Assembly (NCBI GenBank): GCA_043228905.1
Contig: JBHGNT010000060.1
Coordinates: forward strand, 1 to 64,000
Direction of reading: 5' to 3'
DNA from: Azolla caroliniana
Taxonomy: Eukaryota; Polypodiophyta
DNA: 64,000 nt
The position numbers and the translations under genes were made by a program. Positions 11,825-25,609 of this stretch are shown here, in pieces. Under the pieces are notes generated by a model. That model worked only from the letters and a program-made list of their open reading frames with translations. It did no database searches and was not told where the DNA came from. The first letter of the stretch is position 1. Each line of letters opens with the position of its first letter.

Positions 11825-14800
11825 ACTCAGGTCAAGAGACATGAAGAAATTTAGGACATTTGAGGAGGTAGTGGAGAACAGCCCGTGAGTCAATTAAAAT
11901 GTTCATACCTGGCTCGCGTGATATCGGATTTTTGTGTTCAAACATGCGTATCGAAGCTAACAACACTAGCTATGATATGGAATAAAAAAATCAAGATTTT
12001 GAAACTCAGGTCGAGAGACATGAAGAAATTAGCACATTTGAGGAGGGACTTGAGAAGAGCCCATGAGTCAATTAAAATGTTCATACCTAGCTCCTGTGAT
12101 ATCGGATTTTTGTGTTCAAACATGCGTATCGAAGCTAACAACGCTAGCTATGCTATAGAATTAAAAAATCAAGATTTTGAAACTCAGGTCGAGAGAAATG
12201 AGGAAGTTAGCAAATTAGAGGAGGGACTTGAAAAGAGGCCGTGAGTCAATTAAAATGTTCATACCTGGCTCGTGTGACATCGGATTTTTATGTTCAAACA
12301 TGCGTATTGAAGCTAACAACGCTAGCTATGCTATAGAATAAAAAAATCAAGATTTTGAAACTCAGGTCGAGAGACATGAAGAAATTAGCACATTTGAGGA
12401 GGGACATGAGAAGAGCCCATGAGTCAATTAAAATGTTCATACCTGGCTCGTGTGATATCGGACTTTTGTGTTCAAACATGCGTATCGAAGCTAACAACGC
12501 TACCTATGATATGGAATAAAAAAATCAAGATTTTGAAACTCAGGTCAAGAGACAGGAAGAAATTTAGGACATTTGAGGAGGTAGTGGAGAACAGCCCGTG
12601 AGTCAATTAAAATGTTCATACCTGGCTCGCGTGATATCGGATTTTTGTGTTCAAACATGCGTATCGAAGCTAACAACACTAGCTATGATATAGAATAAAA
12701 AAATCAAGATTTTGAAACACAGCTCGAGAGACATGAAGAAATTAGCACATTTGAGGAGGTAGTGGAGAACAGCCCGTGAGTCAATTAAAATGTTCATACC
12801 TGGCTCGTGTGATATCGGATTTTTGTGTTCAAACATGCGTATCGAAGCTAACAACGCTAGCTATGCTATAGAATTAAAAAATCCAGATTTTGAAACTCAG
12901 GTCGAGAGACATGAAGAAATTAGCACATTTGAGGAGGGACTTGAGAAGAGCCCGTTACGAAATAGAAATGTTCATACCTGGCTCGTGTGATATCGGATTT
13001 TTGTGTTCAAACATGCGTATCGAAGCTAACAACGCTAGCTATGCTATAGAATAAAAAAATCAAGATTTTGAAACTCAGGTCGAGAGACATGAAGAAATTA
13101 GCACATTTGAGGAGGTAGTGAGGAACAGCCCGTTAAGAAATAAAAATGTTCATACCTGGCTCGTGTGATATCGGATTTTTGTGTTCAAAGATCCGTATCG
13201 AATCTAAGAACGCTAGCTATGCTATAGAATTAAAAAATCCAGATTTTGAAACTCAGGTCGAGAGACATGAAGAAATTAGCACATTTGAGGAGGGACTTGA
13301 GAAGAGCCCATGAGTCAATTAAAATGTTCATACCTGGCTCCTGTGATATCGAATTTTTGTGTTCAAACATGCGTATCGAAGCTAACAACGCTAGCTATGC
13401 TATAGAATTAAAAAATCAAGATTTTGAAACTCAGGTCGAGAGACATGAGGAAGTTAGCAAATTAGAGGAGGGACTTGAAAAGAGGCCGTGAGTCAATTAA
13501 AATATTCATACCACGCTCGTGTGATATCGGATTTTTGTGTTCAAACATGCGTATGGGAAGCTAACAACGCTAGCTATGCTATAGAATAAAAAAATCCAGA
13601 TTTTGAAACTCAGGTCGAGAGACATGAAGAAATTAGCACATTTGAAGAGGTAGTGGAGAACAGCCCGTTAGGAAATTAAAATGTTCATACCTGGCTCGTG
13701 TGATATCGGACTTTTGTGTTCAAACATGCGTATCGAAGCTAACAACGCTACCTATGATATGGAATAAAAAAATCAAGATTTTGAAACTCAGGTCAAGAGA
13801 CAGGAAGAAATTTAGGACATTTGAGGAGGTAGTGGAGAACAGCCCGTGAGTCAATTAAAATGTTCATACCTGGCTCGCGTGATATCGGATTTTTGTGTTC
13901 AAACATGCGTATCGAAGCTAACAACACTAGCTATGATATAGAATAAAAAAATCAAGATTTTGAAACACAGCTCGAGAGACATGAAGAAATTAGCACATTT
14001 GAGGAGGTAGTGGAGAAGAGCCCATGAGTCAATTAAAATGTTCATACCTGGCTCGTGTGATATCGGATTTTTGTGTTCAAACATGCGTATCGAAGCTAAC
14101 AACTCTAGCTATGCTATAGAATTAAAAAATCCAGATTTTGAAACTCAGGTTGAGAGACATGAAGAAATTAGCACATTTGAGGAGGTAGTGGAGAACAGCC
14201 CGTTAGGAAATAAAAATGTTCATACCTGGCTCGTGTGATATCGGAGTTTTGTGTTCAAACATGCGTATCGAAGCTAACAACACTAGCTATGCTATAGAAT
14301 TAAAAATCAAGATTTTGAAACTCAGGTCGAGAGACATGAGGAAGTTAGCAAATTAGAGGAGGGACTTGAAAAGAGGCCGTGAGTCAATTAAAATGTTCAT
14401 ACCTGGCTCGTGTGATATCGGATTTTTGTGTTCGAACATGCGTATCGAAGCTAACAACGCTAGCTATGCTATAAAATTAAAAAATCCAGATTTTGAAACT
14501 CAGGTCGAGAGACATGAAGAAATTAGCACATTTGAGGAGGGACTTGAGAAGAGCCCATGAGTCAATTAAAATGTTCATACCTGGCTCGTGTGATATCGGA
14601 TTTTTGTGTTCAAACATGCGTATCGAAGCTAACAACGTTAGCTATGTTATAGAATTAAAAAATCAAGATTTTGAAACTCAGGTCGAGAGACATAAAGAAA
14701 TTAGCACATTTGAGGAGGTAGTGGAGAACAGCCCGTTAGGAAATAAAAAAGTTCATACCTGGCTCGTGTGATATCGGATTTTTGTGTTCAAATATGCGTA

Positions 14801-16457
14801 TCGAATCTAAGAGCGCTAGCTATGCTATAGAATTAAAAAATCCAGATTTTGAAACTCAGGTCGAGAGACATGAAGAAATTAGCACATTTGAAGAGGTAGT
14901 GGAGAACAGCCCGTTAGGAAATAAAAAAGTTCATACCTGGCTCGTGTGATATCGGATTTTTGTGTTCAAACATGCGTATCGAAGCTAACAACGCTACCTA
15001 TGATATGGAATAAAAAAATCAAGATTTTGAAACTCAGGTCAAGAGACATGAAGAAATTTAGGACATTTGAAGAGGTAGTGGAGAACAGCCCGTGAGTCAA
15101 TTAAAATGTTCATACCTGGCTCGTGTGATATCGGATTTTTGTGTTCAAACATGCGTATCGAAGCTAACAACGCTAGCTATGCTATAGAATAAAAAAATCA
15201 AGATTTTGAAACTCAGGTCGAGAGACATAAAGAAATTAGCACATTTGAGGAGGTAGTGGAGAACAGCCCGTTAGGAAATAAAAAAGTTCATACCTGGCTC
15301 GTGTGATATCGGATTTTTGTGTTCAAACATGCGTATCGAATCTAAGAGCGCTAGCTATGCTATAGAATTAAAAAATCCAGATTTTGAAACTCAGGTCGAG
15401 AGACATGAAGAAATTAGCACATTTGAGGAAGTAGTGGAGAACAGCCCGTTAGGAAATAAAAAAGTTCATACCTGGCTCGTGTGATATCGGATTTTTGTGT
15501 TCAAACATGCGTATCGAAGCTAACAACGCTAGCTATGCTATAGAATTAAAAAATGCAGATTTTGAAACTCAGGTCGAGAGACATAAAGAAATTAGCACAT
15601 TTGAGGAGGTAGTGGAGAACAGCCCGTTAGGAAATAAAAAAGTTCATACCTGGCTCGTGTGATATCGGATTTTTGTGTTCAAACATGCGTATCGAAGCTA
15701 ACAACGCTACCTATGATATGGAATAAAAAAATCAAGATTTTAAAACTCAGGTCAAGAGACATGAAGAAATTTAGGACATTTGAGGAGGTAGTGGAGAACA
15801 GCCCGTGAGTCAATTAAAATGTTCATACCTGGCTCGCGTGATATCGGATTTTTGTGTTCAAACATGCGTATCGAAGCTAACAACACTAGCTATGATATGG
15901 AATAAAAAAATCAAGATTTTGAAACTCAGGTCGAGAGACATGAAGAAATTAGCACATTTGAGGAGGGACTTGAGAAGAGCCCATGAGTCAATTAAAATGT
16001 TCATACCTAGCTCCTGTGATATCGGATTTTTGTGTTCAAACATGCGTATCGAAGCTAACAACGCTAGCTATGCTATAGAATTAAAAAATCAAGATTTTGA
16101 AACTCAGGTCGAGAGACATAAAGAAATTAGCACATTTGAGGAGGTAGTGGAGAACAGCCCGTTAGGAAATAAAAAAGTTCATACCTGGCTCGTGTGATAT
16201 CGGATTTTTGTGTTCAAATATGCGTATCGAATCTAAGAGCGCTAGCTATGCTATAGAATTAAAAAATCAAGATTTTGAAACTCAGGTCGAGAGACATGAA
16301 GAAATTAGCACATTTGAGGAGGTAGTGAGGAACAGCCCGTTAAGAAATAAAAATGTTCATACCTGGCTCGTGTGATATCGGATTTTTGTGTTCAAAGATC
16401 CGTATCGAATCTAAGAACGCTAGCTATGCTATAGAATTAAAAAATCCAAATTTTGAA
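11825..16457. repeat. 26-monomer higher-order unit, copy 2 (4,633 bp)
   Basis: Direct tandem copy of 7192-11824. Every diagnostic variant checked falls exactly 4,633 bp downstream, including the one-base insertion GCGTATGGGAAGC and the AAAGATCCG monomer. I noticed no internal difference by eye, which suggests very recent duplication. The copies part at about 16448, where TCCAGATTTT becomes TCCAAATTTT and CAAGAG becomes CGAGAG. Confidence 0.92.
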
Positions 16458-19321
16458 ACTCAGGTCGAGAGACATGAAGAAATTAGCACATTTGAGGAGG
16501 GACTTGAGAAGAGCCCATGAGTCAATTAAAATGTTCATACCTGGCTCCTGTGATATCGAATTTTTGTGTTCAAACATGCGTATCGAAGCTAACAACGCTA
16601 GCTATGCTATAGAATTAAAAAATCAAGATTTTGAAACTCAGGTCGAGAGACATGAGGAAGTTAGCAAATTAGAGGAGGGACTTGAAAAGAGGCCGTGAGT
16701 CAATTAAAATATTCATACCACGCTCGTGTGATATCGGATTTTTGTGTTCAAACATGCGTATGGGAAGCTAACAACGCTAGCTATGCTATAGAATAAAAAA
16801 ATCCAGATTTTGAAACTCAGGTCGAGAGACATGAAGAAATTAGCACATTTGAAGAGGTAGTGGAGAACAGCCCGTTAGGAAATTAAAATGTTCATACCTG
16901 GCTCGTGTGATATCGGACTTTTGTGTTCAAACATGCGTATCGAAGCTAACAACGCTACCTATGATATGGAATAAAAAAATCAAGATTTTGAAACTCAGGT
17001 CAAGAGACAGGAAGAAATTTAGGACATTTGAGGAGGTAGTGGAGAACAGCCCGTGAGTCAATTAAAATGTTCATACCTGGCTCGCGTGATATCGGATTTT
17101 TGTGTTCAAACATGCGTATCGAAGCTAACAACACTAGCTATGATATAGAATAAAAAAATCAAGATTTTGAAACACAGCTCGAGAGACATGAAGAAATTAG
17201 CACATTTGAGGAGGTAGTGGAGAAGAGCCCATGAGTCAATTAAAATGTTCATACCTGGCTCGTGTGATATCGGATTTTTGTGTTCAAACATGCGTATCGA
17301 AGCTAACAACTCTAGCTATGCTATAGAATTAAAAAATCCAGATTTTGAAACTCAGGTTGAGAGACATGAAGAAATTAGCACATTTGAGGAGGTAGTGGAG
17401 AACAGCCCGTTAGGAAATAAAAATGTTCATACCTGGCTCGTGTGATATCGGAGTTTTGTGTTCAAACATGCGTATCGAAGCTAACAACACTAGCTATGCT
17501 ATAGAATTAAAAATCAAGATTTTGAAACTCAGGTCGAGAGACATGAGGAAGTTAGCAAATTAGAGGAGGGACTTGAAAAGAGGCCGTGAGTCAATTAAAA
17601 TGTTCATACCTGGCTCGTGTGATATCGGATTTTTGTGTTCGAACATGCGTATCGAAGCTAACAACGCTAGCTATGCTATAAAATTAAAAAATCCAGATTT
17701 TGAAACTCAGGTCGAGAGACATGAAGAAATTAGCACATTTGAGGAGGGACTTGAGAAGAGCCCATGAGTCAATTAAAATGTTCATACCTGGCTCGTGTGA
17801 TATCGGATTTTTGTGTTCAAACATGCGTATCGAAGCTAACAACGTTAGCTATGTTATAGAATTAAAAAATCAAGATTTTGAAACTCAGGTCGAGAGACAT
17901 AAAGAAATTAGCACATTTGAGGAGGTAGTGGAGAACAGCCCGTTAGGAAATAAAAAAGTTCATACCTGGCTCGTGTGATATCGGATTTTTGTGTTCAAAT
18001 ATGCGTATCGAATCTAAGAGCGCTAGCTATGCTATACAATTAAAAAATCCAGATTTTGAAACTCAGGTCGAGAGACATGAAGAAATTAGCACATTTGAAG
18101 AGGTAGTGGAGAACAGCCCGTTAGGAAATAAAAAAGTTCATACCTGGCTCGTGTGATATCGGATTTTTGTGTTCAAACATGCGTATCGAAGCTAACAACG
18201 CTACCTATGATATGGAATAAAAAAATCAAGATTTTGAAACTCAGGTCAAGAGACATGAAGAAATTTAGGACATTTGAAGAGGTAGTGGAGAACAGCCCGT
18301 GAGTCAATTAAAATGTTCATACCTGGCTCGTGTGATATCGGATTTTTGTGTTCAAACATGCGTATCGAAGCTAACAACGCTAGCTATGCTATAGAATAAA
18401 AAAATCAAGATTTTGAAACTCAGGTCGAGAGACATAAAGAAATTAGCACATTTGAGGAGGTAGTGGAGAACAGCCCGTTAGGAAATAAAAAAGTTCATAC
18501 CTGGCTCGTGTGATATCGGATTTTTGTGTTCAAACATGCGTATCGAATCTAAGAGCGCTAGCTATGCTATAGAATTAAAAAATCCAGATTTTGAAACTCA
18601 GGTCGAGAGACATGAAGAAATTAGCACATTTGAGGAAGTAGTGGAGAACAGCCCGTTAGGAAATAAAAAAGTTCATACCTGGCTCGTGTGATATCGGATT
18701 TTTGTGTTCAAACATGCGTATCGAAGCTAACAACGCTAGCTATGCTATAGAATTAAAAAATGCAGATTTTGAAACTCAGGTCGAGAGACATAAAGAAATT
18801 AGCACATTTGAGGAGGTAGTGGAGAACAGCCCGTTAGGAAATAAAAAAGTTCATACCTGGCTCGTGTGATATCGGATTTTTGTGTTCAAACATGCGTATC
18901 GAAGCTAACAACGCTACCTATGATATGGAATAAAAAAATCAAGATTTTAAAACTCAGGTCAAGAGACATGAAGAAATTTAGGACATTTGAGGAGGTAGTG
19001 GAGAACAGCCCGTGAGTCAATTAAAATGTTCATACCTGGCTCGCGTGATATCGGATTTTTGTGTTCAAACATGCGTATCGAAGCTAACAACACTAGCTAT
19101 GATATGGAATAAAAAAATCAAGATTTTGAAACTCAGGTCGAGAGACATGAAGAAATTAGCACATTTGAGGAGGGACTTGAGAAGAGCCCATGAGTCAATT
19201 AAAATGTTCATACCTAGCTCCTGTGATATCGGATTTTTGTGTTCAAACATGCGTATCGAAGCTAACAACGCTAGCTATGCTATAGAATTAAAAAATCAAG
19301 ATTTTGAAACTCAGGTCGAGA
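16440..19321. repeat. 16-monomer block, copy of 13233-16114 (offset 3,207 bp)
   Basis: About 2.88 kb repeating the middle and third parts of the 26-monomer unit without its first part. One private base change is visible, GCTATACAATT near 18033 where other copies have GCTATAGAATT. The block ends near 19321, where CGAGAGACATAAAG in the source is replaced by CGAGAGAAATGAGG. Confidence 0.88.
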
Positions 19322-20912
19322 GAAATGAGGAAGTTAGCAAATTAGAGGAGGGACTTGAAAAGAGGCCGTGAGTCAATTAAAATGTTCATACCTGGCTCGT
19401 GTGACATCGGATTTTTATGTTCAAACATGCGTATTGAAGCTAACAACGCTAGCTATGCTATAGAATAAAAAAATCAAGATTTTGAAACTCAGGTCGAGAG
19501 ACATGAAGAAATTAGCACATTTGAGGAGGGACATGAGAAGAGCCCATGAGTCAATTAAAATGTTCATACCTGGCTCGTGTGATATCGGACTTTTGTGTTC
19601 AAACATGCGTATCGAAGCTAACAACGCTACCTATGATATGGAATAAAAAAATCAAGATTTTGAAACTCAGGTCAAGAGACAGGAAGAAATTTAGGACATT
19701 TGAGGAGGTAGTGGAGAACAGCCCGTGAGTCAATTAAAATGTTCATACCTGGCTCGCGTGATATCGGATTTTTGTGTTCAAACATGCGTATCGAAGCTAA
19801 CAACACTAGCTATGATATAGAATAAAAAAATCAAGATTTTGAAACACAGCTCGAGAGACATGAAGAAATTAGCACATTTGAGGAGGTAGTGGAGAACAGC
19901 CCGTGAGTCAATTAAAATGTTCATACCTGGCTCGTGTGATATCGGATTTTTGTGTTCAAACATGCGTATCGAAGCTAACAACGCTAGCTATGCTATAGAA
20001 TTAAAAAATCCAGATTTTGAAACTCAGGTCGAGAGACATGAAGAAATTAGCACATTTGAGGAGGGACTTGAGAAGAGCCCGTTACGAAATAGAAATGTTC
20101 ATACCTGGCTCGTGTGATATCGGATTTTTGTGTTCAAACATGCGTATCGAAGCTAACAACGCTAGCTATGCTATAGAATAAAAAAATCAAGATTTTGAAA
20201 CTCAGGTCGAGAGACATGAAGAAATTAGCACATTTGAGGAGGTAGTGAGGAACAGCCCGTTAAGAAATAAAAATGTTCATACCTGGCTCGTGTGATATCG
20301 GATTTTTGTGTTCAAAGATCCGTATCGAATCTAAGAACGCTAGCTATGCTATAGAATTAAAAAATCCAGATTTTGAAACTCAGGTCGAGAGACATGAAGA
20401 AATTAGCACATTTGAGGAGGGACTTGAGAAGAGCCCATGAGTCAATTAAAATGTTCATACCTGGCTCCTGTGATATCGAATTTTTGTGTTCAAACATGCG
20501 TATCGAAGCTAACAACGCTAGCTATGCTATAGAATTAAAAAATCAAGATTTTGAAACTCAGGTCGAGAGACATGAGGAAGTTAGCAAATTAGAGGAGGGA
20601 CTTGAAAAGAGGCCGTGAGTCAATTAAAATATTCATACCACGCTCGTGTGATATCGGATTTTTGTGTTCAAACATGCGTATGGGAAGCTAACAACGCTAG
20701 CTATGCTATAGAATAAAAAAATCCAGATTTTGAAACTCAGGTCGAGAGACATGAAGAAATTAGCACATTTGAAGAGGTAGTGGAGAACAGCCCGTTAGGA
20801 AATTAAAATGTTCATACCTGGCTCGTGTGATATCGGACTTTTGTGTTCAAACATGCGTATCGAAGCTAACAACGCTACCTATGATATGGAATAAAAAAAT
20901 CAAGATTTTGAA
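18952..20912. repeat. 11-monomer block, copy of 11825-13785 (offset 7,127 bp)
   Basis: The first part of the 26-monomer unit returns here, followed by about three monomers of the middle part. It carries the same marks (CATACCTAGCTCCTG, AAAGATCCG, GCGTATGGGAAGC near 20676). The match ends near 20913, where CAGGTCAAGAGACAGG becomes CAAGTCAAGAGACATG. It overlaps the end of the preceding block because both sources share that stretch. Confidence 0.86.
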
Positions 20913-22189
20913 ACTCAAGTCAAGAGACATGAAGAAATTTAGGACATTTGAGGAGGTAGTGGAGAACAGCCCGTGAGTCAATTAAAATGTTCATACCTGG
21001 CTCGTGTGATATCGGATTTTTATGTTCAAACATGCGTATTGAAGATAACAACGCTAGCTATGCTATAGAATTAAAAAATCAAGATTTTGAAACTCAGGTC
21101 GAGAGACATGAAGAAATTAGCACATTTGAGGAGGTAGTGGAGAACAGCCCGTGAGTCAATTAAAATGTTCATACCTGGCTCGTGTGATATCGGATTTTTG
21201 TGTTCAAACATGCGTATCGAAGCTAACAACGCTAGCTATGCTATAGAATAAAAAAATCAAGATTTTGAAACTCAGGTCGAGAGACATAAAGAAATTAGCA
21301 CATTTGAGGAGGTAGTGGAGAACAGCCCGTTAGGAAATAAAAAAGTTCATACCTGGCTCGTGTGATATCGGATTTTTGTGTTCAAACATGCGTATCGAAT
21401 CTAAGAGCGCTAGCTATGCTATAGAATTAAAAAATCCAGATTTTGAAACTCAGGTCGAGAGACATGAAGAAATTAGCACATTTGAGGAAGTAGTGGAGAA
21501 CAGCCCGTTAGGAAATAAAAAAGTTCATACCTGGCTCGTGTGATATCGGATTTTTGTGTTCAAACATGCGTATCGAAGCTAACAACGCTAGCTATGCTAT
21601 AGAATTAAAAAATGCAAATTTTGAAACTCAGGTCGAGAGACATAAAGAAATTAGCACATTTGAGGAGGTAGTGGAGAACAGCCCGTTAGGAAATAAAAAA
21701 GTTCATACCTGGCTCGTGTGATATCGGATTTTTGTGTTCAAACATGCGTATCGAAGCTAACAACGCTACCTATGATATGGAATAAAAAAATCAAGATTTT
21801 AAAACTCAGGTCAAGAGACATGAAGAAATTTAGGACATTTGAGGAGGTAGTGGAGAACAGCCCGTGAGTCAATTAAAATGTTCATACCTGGCTCGTGTGA
21901 CATCTGATTTTTATGTTGAAACATGCGTATTGAAGCTAACAACCCTAGCTATGCTATAGAATAAAAAAATCAAGATTTTGAAACTCAGGTCGAGAGACAT
22001 GAAGAAATTAGCACATTTGAGGAGGGACATGAGAAGAGCCCATGAGTCAATTAAAATGTTCATACCACGCTCGTGTGATATCGGATTTTTGTGTTCAAAC
22101 ATGCGTATCGAAGCTAACAACTCTAGCTATGCTATAGAATTAAAAAATCCAGATTTTGAAACTCAGGTTGAGAGACATGAAGAAATTAG
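20913..22189. repeat. Mosaic tract of about seven monomers
   Basis: Satellite monomers only. The middle (about 21180-21840) resembles the CATAAAG/AAAAAAGTTC run seen at 4790, 6570, 10490, 15120 and 18300. The flanks carry other types, such as GAAGATAACAACG near 21051 and TTCATACCACGCTCG near 22068. The last CATAAAG monomers of the window lie here, near 21290 and 21647. Confidence 0.8.
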
Positions 22190-23397
22190 CACATTTGAGG
22201 AGGTAGTGGAGAACAGCCCGTTAGGAAATAAAAAAGTTCATACCTGGCTCGTGTGATATCGGATTTTTGTGTTCAAACATGCGTATCGAAGCTAACAACG
22301 CTACCTATGATATGGAATAAAAAAATCAAGATTTTAAAACTCAGGTCAAGAGACATGAAGAAATTTAGGACATTTGAGGAGGTAGTGGAGAACAGCCCGT
22401 GAGTCAATTAAAATGTTCATACCTGGCTCGCGTGATATCGGATTTTTGTGTTCAAACATGCGTATCGAAGCTAACAACACTAGCTATGATATGGAATAAA
22501 AAAATCAAGATTTTGAAACTCAGGTCGAGAGACATGAAGAAATTAGCACATTTGAGGAGGGACTTGAGAAGAGCCCATGAGTCAATTAAAATGTTCATAC
22601 CTAGCTCCTGTGATATCGGATTTTTGTGTTCAAACATGCGTATCGAAGCTAACAACGCTAGCTATGCTATAGAATTAAAAAATCAAGATTTTGAAACTCA
22701 GGTCGAGAGAAATGAGGAAGTTAGCAAATTAGAGGAGGGACTTGAAAAGAGGCCGTGAGTCAATTAAAATGTTCATACCTGGCTCGTGTGACATCGGATT
22801 TTTATGTTCAAACATGCGTATTGAAGCTAACAACGCTAGCTATGCTATAGAATAAAAAAATCAAGATTTTGAAACTCAGGTCGAGAGACATGAAGAAATT
22901 AGCACATTTGAGGAGGGACATGAGAAGAGCCCATGAGTCAATTAAAATGTTCATACCTGGCTCGTGTGATATCGGACTTTTGTGTTCAAACATGCGTATC
23001 GAAGCTAACAACGCTACCTATGATATGGAATAAAAAAATCAAGATTTTGAAACTCAGGTCAAGAGACAGGAAGAAATTTAGGACATTTGAGGAGGTAGTG
23101 GAGAACAGCCCGTGAGTCAATTAAAATGTTCATACCTGGCTCGCGTGATATCGGATTTTTGTGTTCAAACATGCGTATCGAAGCTAACAACACTAGCTAT
23201 GATATAGAATAAAAAAATCAAGATTTTGAAACACAGCTCGAGAGACATGAAGAAATTAGCACATTTGAGGAGGTAGTGGAGAACAGCCCGTGAGTCAATT
23301 AAAATGTTCATACCTGGCTCGTGTGATATCGGATTTTTGTGTTCAAACATGCGTATCGAAGCTAACAACGCTAGCTATGCTATAGAATTAAAAAATC
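22190..23397. repeat. 7-monomer block, copy of 18803-20010 (offset 3,387 bp)
   Basis: A fifth appearance of the block that starts the 26-monomer unit (others begin near 7252, 11885 and 19012, plus the rearranged one near 472-724). The match ends near 23397, where the source continues with TCCAGATTTT and this copy has TCAAGATTTTGAAACTCATGTCG. This is the right border of domain I. Confidence 0.86.
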
Positions 23398-23419
23398 AAG
23401 ATTTTGAAACTCATGTCGA

Positions 23420-24640
23420 GAGACATGAAGAAATTAGCACATTTGAAGAGGTAGTGGAGAACAGCCCGTTAGGAAATAAAAATGTTCATACCTGGCTCGT
23501 GTGATATCGGATTTTTGTGTTCAAACATGCGTATTGAAGCTAACAACGCTACCTATGATATGGAATTAAAAAATGCAGATTTTGAAACTCAGGTCGAGAG
23601 ACATGAAGAAATTAGCACATTTGAAGAGGTAGTGGAGAACAGCCCGTTAGGAAATAAAAATGTTCATACCTGGCTCGTGTGATATCGGATTTTTGTGTTC
23701 AAACATGCGTATTGAAGCTAACAACGCTACCTATGATATGGAATTAAAAAATGCAGATTTTGAAACTCAGGTCGAGAGACATGAAGAAATTAGCACATTT
23801 GAGGAGGTAGTGGAGAACAGCCCGTTAGGAAATAAAAATGTTCATACCTGGCTCGTGTGATATCGGATTTTTGTGTTCAAACATGCGTATCGAAGCTAAC
23901 AACGCTAGCTATGCTATATAATTAAAAATCAAGATTTTGAAACTCAGGTCGAGAGACATGAAGAAATTAGCACATTTGAGGAGGTAGTGGAGAACAGCCC
24001 GTGAGTCAATTAAAATGTTCATACCTGGCTCGTGTGATATCGGATTTTTGTGTTCAAACATGCGTATCGAAGCTAACAACGCTACCTATGATATGGAATA
24101 AAAAAATCAAGATTTTGAAACTCAAGTCAAGAGACATGAAGAAATTTAGGACATTTGAGGAGGTAGTGGAGAACAGCCCGTGAGTCAATTAAAATGTTCA
24201 TACCTGGCTCGTGTGATATCGGATTTTTATGTTCAAACATGCGTATTGAAGATAACAACGCTAGCTATGCTATAGAATAAAAAAATCAAGATTTTGAAAC
24301 TCAGGTCGAGAGACATGAAGAAATTAGCACATTTGAGGAGGTAGTGGAGAACAGCCCGTTATGAAATAAAAATGTTCATACCTGGCTCGTGTGATATCGG
24401 ATTTTTGTGTTCAAACATGCGTATCGAAGCTAACAACGCTAGCTATGCTATAGAATTAAAAAATCCAGATTTTGAAACTCAGGTCGAGAGACATGAAGAA
24501 ATTAGCACATTTGAGGAGGGACTTGAGAAAAGCCCATGAGTCAATTAAAATGTTTATACCTGGCTCGTGTGATATCGGATTTTTGTGTTCAAAGATGCGT
24601 ATCGAATCTAAGAACGCTAGCTATGCTATAGAATTAAAAA
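23420..24640. repeat. 7-monomer block shared with 29654-30874
   Basis: About 1.22 kb that reappears 6,234 bp downstream (35 x 178 + 4). It opens with two nearly identical adjacent monomers of the TATTG/AATGCAGATTTT type (from about 23532 and 23710). It contains the rare CTATATAATTAAAAATC (about 23914) and CCGTTATGAAATAAAAATG (about 24357). Confidence 0.88.
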
Positions 24641-25609
24641 ATCAAGATTTTGAAACTCAGGTCGAGAGACATGAGGAAGTTAGCAAATTAGAGGAGGGAC
24701 TTGAAAAGAGGCCGTGAGTCAATTAAAATGTTCATACCAGGCTCTTGTGATATCGGATTTTTGTGTTCAAACATGCGTATCGAAGCTAACAACGCTAGTT
24801 ATGCTATAGAATTAAAAAATGAAGATTTTGAAACTGAGGTCGAGAGACATGAAGAAATTAGCACATTTGAGGAGGGACATGAGAAGAGCCCATGAGTCAA
24901 TTAAAATGTTCATACCTGGCTCGTGTGATATCGGACTTTTGTGTTCAAACATGCGTATCGAAGCTAACAACGCTACCTATGATATGGAATAAAAAAATCA
25001 AGATTTTGAAACTCAGGTCAAGAGACAGGAAGAAATTTAGGACATTTGAGGAGGTAGTGGAGAACAGCCCGTGAGTCAATTAAAATGTTCATACCTGGCT
25101 CGCGTGATATCGGATTTTTGTGTTCAAACATGCGTATCGAAGCTAACAACACTAGCTATGATATAGAATAAAAAAATCAAGATTTTGAAACACAGCTCGA
25201 GAGACATGAAGAAATTAGCACATTTGAGGAGGTAGTGGAGAACAGCCCGTGAGTCAATTAAAATGTTGATACCTGGCTCGTGTGATATCGGATTTTTGTG
25301 TTCAAACATGCGTATCGAAGCTAACAACGCTAGCTATGCTATAGAATTAAAAAATCCAGATTTTGAAACTCAGGTCGAGAGACATGAAGAAATTAGCACA
25401 TTTGAGGAGGGACTTGAGAAGAGCCCGTTACGAAATAGAAATGTTCATACCTGGCTCGTGTGATATCGGATTTTTGTGTTCAAACATGCGTATCGAAGCT
25501 AACAACGCTAGCTATGCTATAGAATAAAAAAATCAAGATTTTGAAACTCAGGTCGAGAGACATGAAGAAATTAGCACATTTGAGGAGGTAGTGGAGAACA
25601 ACCTGTTAG
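24363..25609. repeat. 7-monomer higher-order unit, copy 1 (1,247 bp)
   Basis: Seven monomers including one of the 179-bp class, repeated directly at 25610. Shared rare marks are ATGTTTATACC, CATACCAGGCTCTTGTG, GAAACTGAGGTCG (about 24832) and AAAATGTTGATACC (about 25261). Confidence 0.9.
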
